A stretch of 60,772 nucleotides of DNA, taken from Candidatus Hydrogenedentota bacterium. Its GTDB lineage: Bacteria > Hydrogenedentota > Hydrogenedentia > Hydrogenedentales > CAILVY01. Below are positions 26,330 through 35,700 of this stretch, piece by piece. The notes under the pieces were generated by a model. It had not been told where the DNA came from. It did no database searches and was given only the letters and a program-made list of their open reading frames with translations. The stretch covers positions 1 to 60,772 of the forward strand of contig CAILVY010000183.1 in NCBI GenBank assembly GCA_903837785.1. Reading direction: 5' to 3'. The position numbers were made by a program, and so were the translations under genes. Position 1 is the stretch's first letter. Each line of letters opens with the position of its first letter.

Positions 26330-27625
26330 ATGAACAATTCGGCAGGCCGGAAAGAGAACACCGCAAGTCTGATGCGCGGGACGGACTACGCTCTCATAGC
26401 GATGATCATGGGGTTGATGGGTGTGTTCTTCTGGGCCATACGCGGCACCGGCGGCTTCGGCGGCGAGTCGGGCGGCCTGCTGGCGGGCCTGGGCTGGGCC
26501 GTGTTGTGGCTCCTGTTCTCGCGCTTGGACGGCGCGGCAGGCCGACGGCCCTACGGCTCGGGCAAGATGATGGCGGCGATCACGTTCGGCATCGCGGTGG
26601 GCGGGCTTACGGGCTACGGGGTCTACATCGCGTGGTTGCAGGGCAAGTTCTATCTCGATTATCCGAACGGCCTGCGTGCCGTGGCACCGTGGACCGGCTA
26701 TTGGATGCTGTTCTTCTGCGGGCTGCACTGGGGCGGACTGGCCGGGGCGTTCATGGCGTGGTGCGCGCCGAAGCGGCCGCTCGGCTGGGGCGCCTGGGCC
26801 GCGCGCATCGCGGCGGGTATCGGCGGCGCCTTCGCCGCCTCATGCCTCGTGCGGATGTCCCCGCAAAGCTTTCTCCCGTTCTACAGCGAGGGCCTGTACG
26901 AAATTGCCGGGAACAAGACCTGCATCCGCGCGCTGGACTCGATCCGGAACATCGCCCCGCACGTCGGGATGTTCCTGGGGTTCCTGTGCTTCGAGGTGTT
27001 CCGGCGCGATTGGCGCGCGGCGGCCTTGATGCTCGTGATGGCCTTCGGTTTTGCAATCCCCTTCACAGTCGGCGGGTATTGGCACACCTTCCAGGACTCG
27101 GCGCTGAAACTGCCGTGGTGGAAGAACTGGGAAATGAGCATCGGCCTCGGCGGAGGGCTGGCTTTCGGACTGGCCTTCTTCCTCTTCAATCGCCCCGATA
27201 CGAAGGCCGCCTCGCGGCGGGTCACGCGCAATGAACACATTTGGGGGATCTGCTTCCCGCTCTTGTTCGGCTGCGGCGCAGTCGTCAATGGAGCCTTTGA
27301 AGGGTTCAGCCGGCTGCACGGAATCAATTGGCCTGCCCCGATGGACACCATCGTTTCCGCCGCCTGCCTCGTTCCGGCCACGCTGCTCCTCCTGTGGTGG
27401 ATCGCCCTGGCGCGGTGTCACGGCACGGCGGAACAGGCCGCGCCCATGCCAACCTGGAGCCTCGTGGGCGTGCTGGCGCTCATCTGGTTCGTCGGTTACG
27501 CCATAAGCTTCCCGCCGGAGATGCACCTGGCGAACGCCTACCTGTTGGCACTGTACACGGCCTGCCTGACCGTCAGCCTCGGCCTTGTGGGCGTGCTTCG
27601 GATTCGCCAGGCGCGGCAGCCGTAG
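26330..27625 (+). CDS. polytopic membrane protein of unknown function (about 12 TM helices)
   Basis: A 431-residue integral membrane protein. I count about twelve hydrophobic helices, with small-residue-rich segments (GGFGGESGGLLAGLGW, GGAFAASC) as in transporters and permeases. No family signature that I know is present. It starts at ATG 26330 with GGAGCG upstream and lies 91 bases after the large glycosidase, on the same strand, so it is probably cotranscribed. A role in uptake of released sugars would fit the context but is only inference. Confidence 0.6.
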   Translation: MNNSAGRKENTASLMRGTDYALIAMIMGLMGVFFWAIRGTGGFGGESGGLLAGLGWAVLWLLFSRLDGAAGRRPYGSGKMMAAITFGIAVGGLTGYGVYIAWLQGKFYLDYPNGLRAVAPWTGYWMLFFCGLHWGGLAGAFMAWCAPKRPLGWGAWAARIAAGIGGAFAASCLVRMSPQSFLPFYSEGLYEIAGNKTCIRALDSIRNIAPHVGMFLGFLCFEVFRRDWRAAALMLVMAFGFAIPFTVGGYWHTFQDSALKLPWWKNWEMSIGLGGGLAFGLAFFLFNRPDTKAASRRVTRNEHIWGICFPLLFGCGAVVNGAFEGFSRLHGINWPAPMDTIVSAACLVPATLLLLWWIALARCHGTAEQAAPMPTWSLVGVLALIWFVGYAISFPPEMHLANAYLLALYTACLTVSLGLVGVLRIRQARQP

Positions 27626-27788
27626 AGCGCCGGACGAAACACGCGCCCGTCACCTCGCCCGCGCCACAACCCGGCGAAGCCGTCCGTTTGCAGTTTCCAT
27701 GGGGCGGATGCTTTCCCTGTTCGCAACCAGAAGCCGGATTGGCCGGTCAAAGTCGGGACTGGGGCATTTCCAACATGGAGACCATCTG

Positions 27789-30092
27789 ATGGGCGGCATT
27801 CGGAATTCCACGCGGGCCTTGTCAGCCGGCATGATTCTTGTGGCCATTGCACTCGCCTACTGGGGCGCACAGCCACCGGGGGCATTGCCCGGGAATGCGC
27901 CGGCAGACCGCTTTTCGGGCATGCGCGCGTTGGCACACAGCCGCAACGCCATGACCGAGCCGCATCCCGCGGGCAGCGCCGCCTTGGGCAGGGTCCAGGC
28001 CTATATCGTGGACACGCTGAAGTCGCTTGGGTTGGAGGTCGAGGTAGACGCCCTGTCCGTCAATGAAGGGGGTGCCATTGGCGTGGTCGAGAATGTCATG
28101 GCGCGGATTGCCGGTTCCGGAGGCAAGAACACGTTCGGCATGACCACGCATTACGACAGCGTCGCGTTTGGACCGGGGGCGGCGGACGATGGTTCCGGCG
28201 TGGTCGTCATGCTGGAAACGGCGCGCGCGCTGAAGCAGGGGCCGCCGCTCATGAATGACGTCGTTTTCGTCTTCACGGGAGATGAAGAACACGGCATGGG
28301 CGGAGCACGCCGGTCGCTGCCGCATCGTTGGCTGAAAGACCTGAATGTCATGTTGGCATTTGAGGCCCGCGGCAATCACGGCCCCGCATTCCTGTTTGAA
28401 ACGAGTCCGGGCAATCTGCCGCTGATGCGGGAATTGGCGGCCTGTCCGGGCGCAATGCCGCAGAGCAACTCGCTCATGTGGGAAGTCCATCGACGGACGC
28501 CGAACGGCACCGACTTCGGTTCGTTGAAAGACGCCGGCGTATTGGGCTACAACGTGGCGTTCGTGGGCGGGTTGGGCTACTACCACACGGCCAATGACAA
28601 CCCCAGAACACTGAGCCCGGAATCGCTTCAGCACCAAGGGGCGTATGCGCTGGCCCTTGCACGCCATTATGGCAACCACGCCGGCCGCATGGAGAAAGGC
28701 GAAGATGCGGTCTTCTTCAACACGCTCGGGGCGCACCTCGTGGTGTATCCCGCCTCGTGGAGTTTTCCGATCGCGGTCTTGGCCGGGCTGTTGGCGCTGG
28801 CATCGATGTTCGGCGCGTGGCGGGCCGGGACAATCACCCTCAGCAAGACGGCGGCCGGCGCCGGCCTCCTTGTCCTGACGCTCGCGCTGACCGGCGCGAT
28901 CTGCTACCCGGTGCTGCTGCTCACGTACAAGTGGTTCTACGTTTACCTCACCTATAACGGGGCGTGGTATCTCTGGGCGTTTATTGCGGCGGCCCTCGGC
29001 CTTGTGTTTGCGGCCTGCGGGGTTGCCGCCGGCCGCATCGACGCCAATAACCTGCTCGGCGCGGGATTGCTGCCCTGGCTCATTGCGCTCGTCGGATTAC
29101 AGCGAATTCTGCCCGCCGCAAGCTACGCGGCCGCGTGGCCGCTGATTCTCGGGGCCGCGGCCCTCTCGGGGAGCACATTGTCGTGGTTGCGCACCCGCCC
29201 CAACGCGCTCCTCCTGTTTCAGACCGCATTGGCCCTCCCGGTCCTGCTGATCCTGGTTCCGGGCATTCAGGCGCTGTATTACATGGGGCCCGGATTCACC
29301 ATCATCCCCTGCGCGATGCTCGCCATTGTGGCGGCCGCGATCTTCGCGCCAGCCATGCTTGCCCTGGCGGGACGCCGCGGCATGCACGCGTCGTTGGGCT
29401 TGATCGGTGCCGCGGCGGTGTTGGTGGTCGTTGGCTGGGCCACGAATGGGTATGCCCCGGATAAGCCGAAAATGTCCAGCCTGACATACGGTTTGAACCT
29501 GGATGCGCAGAAGGCCCTCTGGATGAGCAGCGACACTGTGCCCGATGCGTACACGAGTCAATTCTTCCAGGCCGGCTGCACGTTCGGGCCCGTCAAGGAC
29601 GTGCTGCCGGATCGGGATGATGCGTGCCTGACCGCTCCTGCGCCCATCGCCCCCATCGAAGCCCCGCAGGTGCACGCCGTGCAGGATCTCACGGACGGCG
29701 AACGCCGCACGGTCACGTTGCGCTATGTTTCGCCGGACAAGGCGGAATCGGCCCGGCTGGTGATTCTCGCACCGCAGCACGTGCATGCGGCCCGTGCCGA
29801 CGGTTTTGGCGAGTTGCGCACGGGCACGGGCGAATGGACGCTCCATATCCCTGTCATGCCGCGCTCGGGAGAGATCACGCTGACGCTGACGGTGGACGCC
29901 GGTCAGCCCCTTGTTGTGCGCCTCGAAGAAGACGCGTTCCGTCTCTTCGACGTGTCAGGTCTTGGTTTCAGGGCACGGCCCGCCGATCACATACCCAAAC
30001 CAAACACGCTCGATTGGTGGGAATCCCGGATCCGCAAGAGGAATTCCATCACCAGCAACCATGCCATTCTGGTCAAGAGCTTCACGCTGTAG
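27789..30092 (+). CDS. M28-family metallopeptidase with C-terminal membrane domain (ERMP1-like layout)
   Basis: A 767-residue zinc aminopeptidase-type protein anchored in the membrane. One TM helix (about 8-25) precedes an M28 catalytic domain (about 40-300). The dinuclear zinc set is intact: H121 (THYDSV), D133 (AADDGSG), E166/E167 (GDEEHG, general base and ligand), E192 (FEARG) and H266 (YYHTANDNP). Residues about 310-610 hold eight or nine TM helices, and a soluble beta-rich tail follows. This matches the endoplasmic-reticulum metallopeptidase 1/Fxna architecture better than soluble aminopeptidases. ATG 27789 is preceded by GGAG; upstream in-frame codons look non-coding. A paralogue lies directly downstream. 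Confidence 0.85.
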   Translation: MGGIRNSTRALSAGMILVAIALAYWGAQPPGALPGNAPADRFSGMRALAHSRNAMTEPHPAGSAALGRVQAYIVDTLKSLGLEVEVDALSVNEGGAIGVVENVMARIAGSGGKNTFGMTTHYDSVAFGPGAADDGSGVVVMLETARALKQGPPLMNDVVFVFTGDEEHGMGGARRSLPHRWLKDLNVMLAFEARGNHGPAFLFETSPGNLPLMRELAACPGAMPQSNSLMWEVHRRTPNGTDFGSLKDAGVLGYNVAFVGGLGYYHTANDNPRTLSPESLQHQGAYALALARHYGNHAGRMEKGEDAVFFNTLGAHLVVYPASWSFPIAVLAGLLALASMFGAWRAGTITLSKTAAGAGLLVLTLALTGAICYPVLLLTYKWFYVYLTYNGAWYLWAFIAAALGLVFAACGVAAGRIDANNLLGAGLLPWLIALVGLQRILPAASYAAAWPLILGAAALSGSTLSWLRTRPNALLLFQTALALPVLLILVPGIQALYYMGPGFTIIPCAMLAIVAAAIFAPAMLALAGRRGMHASLGLIGAAAVLVVVGWATNGYAPDKPKMSSLTYGLNLDAQKALWMSSDTVPDAYTSQFFQAGCTFGPVKDVLPDRDDACLTAPAPIAPIEAPQVHAVQDLTDGERRTVTLRYVSPDKAESARLVILAPQHVHAARADGFGELRTGTGEWTLHIPVMPRSGEITLTLTVDAGQPLVVRLEEDAFRLFDVSGLGFRARPADHIPKPNTLDWWESRIRKRNSITSNHAILVKSFTL

Positions 30093-30320
30093 CCGGGATG
30101 GGAACCATTGCCAGTTTCCTGACCAATAAAGCCCCGGAGGATTCCCGCTCGTCCGCGCATGCCTGGCGGCAGTCAGGTCATCCCACAGCGCCCAGGCGCT
30201 TGAGCCTGGCAGGCCCGTGAGATGCGGCGCGCCGAGGTGAATACAATGCCTGAACTTTCCCGGCGGAGACTGCCGGACGAGAGAGCCAGGACTCTCCGGG
30301 CGTCGTCCGGCTGTCCATAG

Positions 30321-32687
30321 ATGAGCACAACGCGGTCAACCGAACAGGATTCAATCGCTCCCATGCCTTCCCACAACGCTCCCCTGCCCGGCGGCCGGCG
30401 CGCTGCCTCCCTTTATGCCGTCTTGGCCTTCCTCGTTCCGCTGGTGGCCGTTCTCCTGGCCTATGTCATGCAACTGCCGCCCCGTCCCCAAGGGGCCGAT
30501 GCGCCCGGCTCGGTGTTTTCCGCCGGACGGGCGCTCAGGCACATCCGCGAAGTCGCCACCGTCACCCACCCCGCGGGTTCCTTCGCCAACGACAAAGTGC
30601 GCGACTACATCGTGGCGCAGCTCAATGCCCTGGGCGTGTACAACGAGGTGCAGACGGCGCTCAATCCTTTCGGCGACTGCGGCGTGTATCACAACGTGCT
30701 TGCGCGCATTCCGGGCACGGCCAACACGAAGGCCTTCGCCATGGAGGCGCATTACGACTCCGTGCCCTACGGCCCCGGCGCCGTGGACGACTGCGGCGGC
30801 GTGGGCGTCATGCTCGAGGTGGCGCGCATCCTGAAGGAAGGCCCCCCGCTTCAGAATGATGTGATCTTCTGCTTTTCCGATGCGGAGGAAATCAACGCGG
30901 GAGGGGCCCGAGCCTTCACCGAACATCCCTGGGTGAAGAACGGCGAGATCGGCGTGCTGCTCAACTTCGAGGCGCGCGGCACCTCGGGGCCTTCCTACAT
31001 GTTCGAAACCAGCGACGAGAACGGCTGGCTGATTGCCGAGATGGCCAGGGCGGGCGTCAACCCGCGCGCCACGTCCGTCATGTTCGACGTGTTCCGGCGC
31101 TCCCCCTTCGGCAGCGATTTCGGCGCACTCAAAGGCGCCGGCATCAAGGGATTCAATGTGGCCTTTGTCGAACGCTTCTGCCACTATCACACGCGGGACG
31201 ACAACCCGGATGTCATCAATCTGGCCAGCGTGCAGCATCATGGGGCCTACGCGCTCGGATTCGCCCGCCACTTCGGCAACATTCCCCTGCTGAACGTCAC
31301 CGCGCCCGACGCCACGTACTTCAACACGCTGGGCGGACTTCTTGTGCATTATCCGCTCTCCTGGGGAGGCCCCCTGGCCCTTCTGGCCACAATCCTGTTC
31401 GCCGCGATGCTTCTCACCGGCAGCCTGCGCGGGCATCTCACGCTCCGCGGACTGCTGGCCGGCGGGCTCTGTTTCCTGCTGGCTGCGCTGTGCGTGATCG
31501 CAGTCCTGGGCGCCTTGACCGGCGCCATCTTCGCGGTGCACGGACGCTATCTGCTCTACAACAACGGCCTGTACGGGCTGGGCCTGGCGCTCGTGGCCGT
31601 CTCCATTACCGCGGCCCTTCACATATCCTGCCGCCGCTTTGTCTCGATCCAGCACCTCGCCACGGCCTCCTGTTTCGTCTGGACCGCCCTGCTCTGGGCG
31701 CTTCAGCGATACATGCCGGGCGGCGCCTATCTGGCGCTCTGGCCCCTGCTCTTCGGCATGGCCGGCATCACGTTGCTCTTCGCGGCCTCTCCGGAAAAGA
31801 AACCTGGCCGCGGGCTGTTGCTGGCCGCGGGCCTCTTCGCGCTTCCCGCGATACTCCTGTGGGTGCCCGCGCTCGTCGGCCTGATCAGCATGGCCACGAT
31901 CCTGGTCTCCGCGGTCATGGGCTTCGCCGTGCTGTTGCTCGCCGGCTTCCTGATGCCTTCCCTGGCCCTGCTCGAAGCCCCCCACAAGCACTGGCTGCCC
32001 CTGGGCTCCGGCGTTCTTGGACTGTTCCTCGTGGCGATCGGCCTCGCCACCAACGGACCGAATGCCGCGAAGCCGCACTTCAACTGCCTGTCGTACGGAC
32101 TTGATCAGGATGCAGGAAAGGCCTATTGGCTCAGCAATGACCGGTCGCCTGACGCATGGCTTTCCCAGTTCATTCCGGCAGGCACGCCGCGCGCGGACCT
32201 CTCGGAGTTCATGCCCGGCCACCACGACCTGTACATGAAGGCCCCCGCCCCCATCGCGCCGGTGGGCGGTCCGAAGGTCAGCGTGGTCCGCGACGAGGTC
32301 GTGGACGGGCAGCGAAGGCTGGCCCTCCACATCGACTCCGCCGAGGCCGTCACCCAAATGCACCTGTACATCGTGTCGCCGGGCGAGATCCTCGCCTCCA
32401 GTGTGCTTGGCCGCGACACAGGATCGCGCCGCGAGCATTGGGGCCAGGACATCATGCTGTTCCCCCGGGACGGCGCCGACGTCACGCTGTCGCTCGCGCC
32501 CGATGCGCCGCTGCAGCTCAAGATTGTGGAGAAGATTTACGGCCTCCCGGACGGGCTGAATATCCCGCCGCGCCCCCCGCACCTGATCACCGAACCCAAC
32601 ACGACGCTGGACTGGGGCCGCCCCCTCCGCAGCGAGCACACGTTCATCACGAGAACCTTCGAGTTTGCCGCGGCGGCAGGCGCCTGA
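30321..32687 (+). CDS. second M28-family membrane metallopeptidase, tandem paralogue
   Basis: A 788-residue paralogue of the preceding gene, colinear throughout: N-terminal TM (about 29-49), M28 domain, a block of eight or nine TM helices, and a soluble C-terminal beta domain. Zinc ligands are present: H144 (AHYDSV), D156 (VDDCGG), E189/E190 (SDAEEI), E217 (FEARG) and H290 (CHYHTRDDNP). The paralogues have diverged well beyond a recent copy, so the duplication is old. Start ATG 30321 has no clear ribosome binding site; ATG 30363 is an alternative that keeps the TM anchor. It is the last gene of the fucosidase group and is closed by the hairpin at 32704-32734. Confidence 0.85.
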   Translation: MSTTRSTEQDSIAPMPSHNAPLPGGRRAASLYAVLAFLVPLVAVLLAYVMQLPPRPQGADAPGSVFSAGRALRHIREVATVTHPAGSFANDKVRDYIVAQLNALGVYNEVQTALNPFGDCGVYHNVLARIPGTANTKAFAMEAHYDSVPYGPGAVDDCGGVGVMLEVARILKEGPPLQNDVIFCFSDAEEINAGGARAFTEHPWVKNGEIGVLLNFEARGTSGPSYMFETSDENGWLIAEMARAGVNPRATSVMFDVFRRSPFGSDFGALKGAGIKGFNVAFVERFCHYHTRDDNPDVINLASVQHHGAYALGFARHFGNIPLLNVTAPDATYFNTLGGLLVHYPLSWGGPLALLATILFAAMLLTGSLRGHLTLRGLLAGGLCFLLAALCVIAVLGALTGAIFAVHGRYLLYNNGLYGLGLALVAVSITAALHISCRRFVSIQHLATASCFVWTALLWALQRYMPGGAYLALWPLLFGMAGITLLFAASPEKKPGRGLLLAAGLFALPAILLWVPALVGLISMATILVSAVMGFAVLLLAGFLMPSLALLEAPHKHWLPLGSGVLGLFLVAIGLATNGPNAAKPHFNCLSYGLDQDAGKAYWLSNDRSPDAWLSQFIPAGTPRADLSEFMPGHHDLYMKAPAPIAPVGGPKVSVVRDEVVDGQRRLALHIDSAEAVTQMHLYIVSPGEILASSVLGRDTGSRREHWGQDIMLFPRDGADVTLSLAPDAPLQLKIVEKIYGLPDGLNIPPRPPHLITEPNTTLDWGRPLRSEHTFITRTFEFAAAAGA

Positions 32688-32703
32688 TCGGTTTCATGCG
32701 AAC

Positions 32704-32734
32704 GGCCGCGGCAGGATTGGGTCCTGCCGCGGCC
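32704..32734. terminator. bidirectional terminator hairpin between convergent genes
   Basis: GGCCGCGGCAGGA and its exact reverse complement form a 13-bp stem around a 5-base loop (TTGGG). It lies between the M28 gene ending at 32687 and the giant minus-strand gene ending at 32761. No clear T tract follows on either side, so termination may be only partly intrinsic. Confidence 0.65.
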
Positions 32735-32760
32735 GATTGCCGTCTCGTGTCAGCGCGTTC

Positions 32761-35700
32761 TTAAGCCGAAAGTGTTTCGGTGTGCCCGGCGGCGAGTCTC
32801 GGGTGACGAACAAAGCAGCGCCGTGACAGGAACAGCAGGGCCGTGGCCAGCAGGAAGACCGCGAGGTCCCCGAACTGCTCCGGTGCGATGGGGGCGGCGG
32901 GGTCGATCTTGCCCAGGGTTCCTCCGGCGCATCCGCAGCCGCCCGACGAACGGGCATAGGTCCCGGTGACGGTCGCCGTGGCCCCCGCGGTAATGCCCAC
33001 GGTCTGCTCGGCGGGTGTGGTCCAGCCGCTCACCGCCTTGAAGGAAACCGTGACACTGCCCACCGGAAGGTTGCTCAGCATGGTGCCGCCGGCATTCCAG
33101 GTCGTGCCGCCGTCGCGGGACCACTGCGCGCCCGCGAGCATGGCCTCCGCCGGACTAATGATTACGAGCAGAGAACCCGTCTGTGCGGTGGTGGAGATGG
33201 TCCAGGTGAACGTCTTCGCGTCGGTGCCGCCGTTTCCGTCGGAGACCGTTACCGTCACGCTGTAGGAGGCGTTGGCGGAATTGCTGATGACGCCCGAGAT
33301 AAGCCCGGTTCCGGGGTTGATGCTCAGATTGGGAGGCAGGCCGGCGGCGCTGTACGTCAGCGTGTCCTGATCCGCATCGCTCGCGCTGAGCTGAAGCGAA
33401 ACCGTCTGGCCGCGGGCGCTGTTCTGGCTGCCCGGCGCGGCCATCACCGGCGCATGGTTGGCCTGCGGCGTCCCGATGCTGTTGAAGACTTCGTTGGTTT
33501 CCATGGCTGCGGCCGTGTCGAAGACGATGGAGGCCTTGTTGGTGATGCGGGTGCCAAGGGGCAGGTCGGCCTTGGGCGTGACGGAAAACATCACGTAGCC
33601 CTCGCCGCGGTGCGTGGCATCGTTCTGCGGCAGGAAGCCCGCGTGCACGTCTTCCGGCATCTCGCCGGTGTCCGGATCGAGCGTGGTGAGCGTGCATTGC
33701 AGGTTGCCGCCATTGAGCGTCACATCCACATCCACCCACCAGGTCTTGCCCACGCCGTCCCGGTAGTCGGGGACGATCTCGCGGCTGTGGAAGGGCAGTG
33801 AAGCGGAGGCGATGGCCACCTGGTGCTCGCCCCAGGCAATTCCGGTAAGGACGAAGGTCGACGGCTCCAGATTCGCATCGAGCGCGTCGGTCACCACGAC
33901 CCTCTGTGCCGGCACCTGGGCCGTGGCGGCGTTCTCAAAGTACACCGTATACGAGATGGGCGTGTCCGGCGGCAGGATGCGTTCCGATTCCGTGCCCGTT
34001 CCGCGCGGCGAAACCTTCTCGTTGGGATCGTGGGGAAGCAGGAGATACTCCAGCCAATGCTCGATGGCCACCTTGCTCAGGTCTTCGGCGAGCCCGTGCA
34101 TTCGGTGCCCAATCCCGGCGCCAGCGACCGTAATGGCATCGCCGATTGCGATGGTGATCTTGCCCCAGTGCTCGACCCCTTCCACGTCGCCTCTCATGGC
34201 ACTGTCCGCGATCTTGCCCGGAATCTGGAGCGGCTTCGGCAGTTTCTGCAGATTCGTGTTCGGATCCATCCGCCTGCCCGTATTGGGATCGATTTGGGCG
34301 CTCGGCCCCGTGTAGCCGCTCATCTGGTCGATAAAGGCGTTGCCCAAGCCGCTCGGATCGATGTAGAGGATCGGGCTGTTGTCGCAATAGTGGTAGAGGT
34401 TCAATCCCGCGCGGTAGCCGAGCGGATCGGGGGAGAGGAAGTGGGCGGAACCCGGATCATAGTAGCGCGCCTTCATGAAGAGGAGGCCGCTGGGATCGTC
34501 CGCAACGCCGAATCGTCCCACGAAGCGGAAGGGATTTGAAACCGATTCCGTCTTGTTCAGCATCGTGCCGAACGCATCATAGTCGTATTCGTTGACGATC
34601 GCGCCGCTTGCGTCCGAAAGCTGCCGGGTATGGCCGGTGGCGTCGAACGCGTAGTACGCGTACCCGCCATCGGCGGCCTGGCGGGCGACGAGGCCCGTGG
34701 CATACGCGTAGCGCGCAGTCAATTCGCCCAGCCCGTCGTACTCGGCGGCCACGTTGGCCAAACCGGAGGGATCGTGGACATAGCGCGTAATGTTGGCATC
34801 GTGCGCGACGGCGCTGCGGTATCCGAGCGCATCATACGTGTAGTCATAGGTTCCGTCGGCGGGGGTGACGATCCGGGTCAGCCGGTTCTCCGCGTCGTAC
34901 TGGTACGTCGTGGTGCCGCCCGCGTCGGTCCTGGCGATCAGGTTGCCGTCCGCGTCGTATTGGAACTGGGCCGCGCCGATCTGCGTGTATTGGTTCAGTT
35001 GGTTGCTGGCGCAGGACGTCTGTGCGCCGTTGTCGAACACGGCGCTGCGGTTGCCCGCGGCATCGTACTGATACGACAGCGTGTGGCCGTCGGGCCGGGT
35101 CACACTGACCAGTTGTCCGGCGGCATCATACGCGCAGGTCGTGGTGCCCTGCGGCGTCGTTATCGTCACGGGATTGCCGTTCGGATCGTACGTGTATTCG
35201 AATTGCGACTGGACGGCCGCGCTTGCCGCATGATTGCTCAGGCGGGTGATGCGCCCGGTCGCGTCGTAGACATAAACCGTGTAGCTGCCGTTGGCCCGCG
35301 TTTCCTGGCTGACCCGCCCGTTGTCGTCGTAGGCATACTGCACAAGCTGGACCGCGTCCCCGTCGCTGAGCGATGCGAGGCGGCCGGCCGCGTCGTAGCC
35401 GTAGTTGAGCGTGTAGCCATCCTCGCCCACACGCTGCGTGCGTTGTCCCGCGTCATTGTATTGGAAGGTGTACCCGTGTCCGGAGGGATACTCGATCGTG
35501 GCGATGAAACCGCGGGCATCGTAGGTTAGCGAGATTGTGCCGGCGGCATCGGTGGCGGACGTGAGGCGACCGGCGGCGTCATACGTGTAGGCGACCGAGG
35601 TTCCGTCGGGATAGTTCTTGCCCGTCAACTGCCCGTGCGCGTTGTATGTGCACGCGATGTTCTGCTGCCGCCGGTTCGCATACGAGGACACCTTGCCGCC

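Noticed and set aside
30351-32639. A 762-codon minus-strand open frame opposite the second M28 peptidase.
   Set aside because: The plus strand has a complete zinc-ligand set and membrane helices; the minus frame is low-complexity His/Gly/Glu/Arg sequence.
33990-34380. A toxin domain behind the RHS core.
   Set aside because: The residues after DPSGL show no known nuclease, deaminase or ADP-ribosylase motif, and no immunity-like small gene follows; kept only as an open question in the findings.
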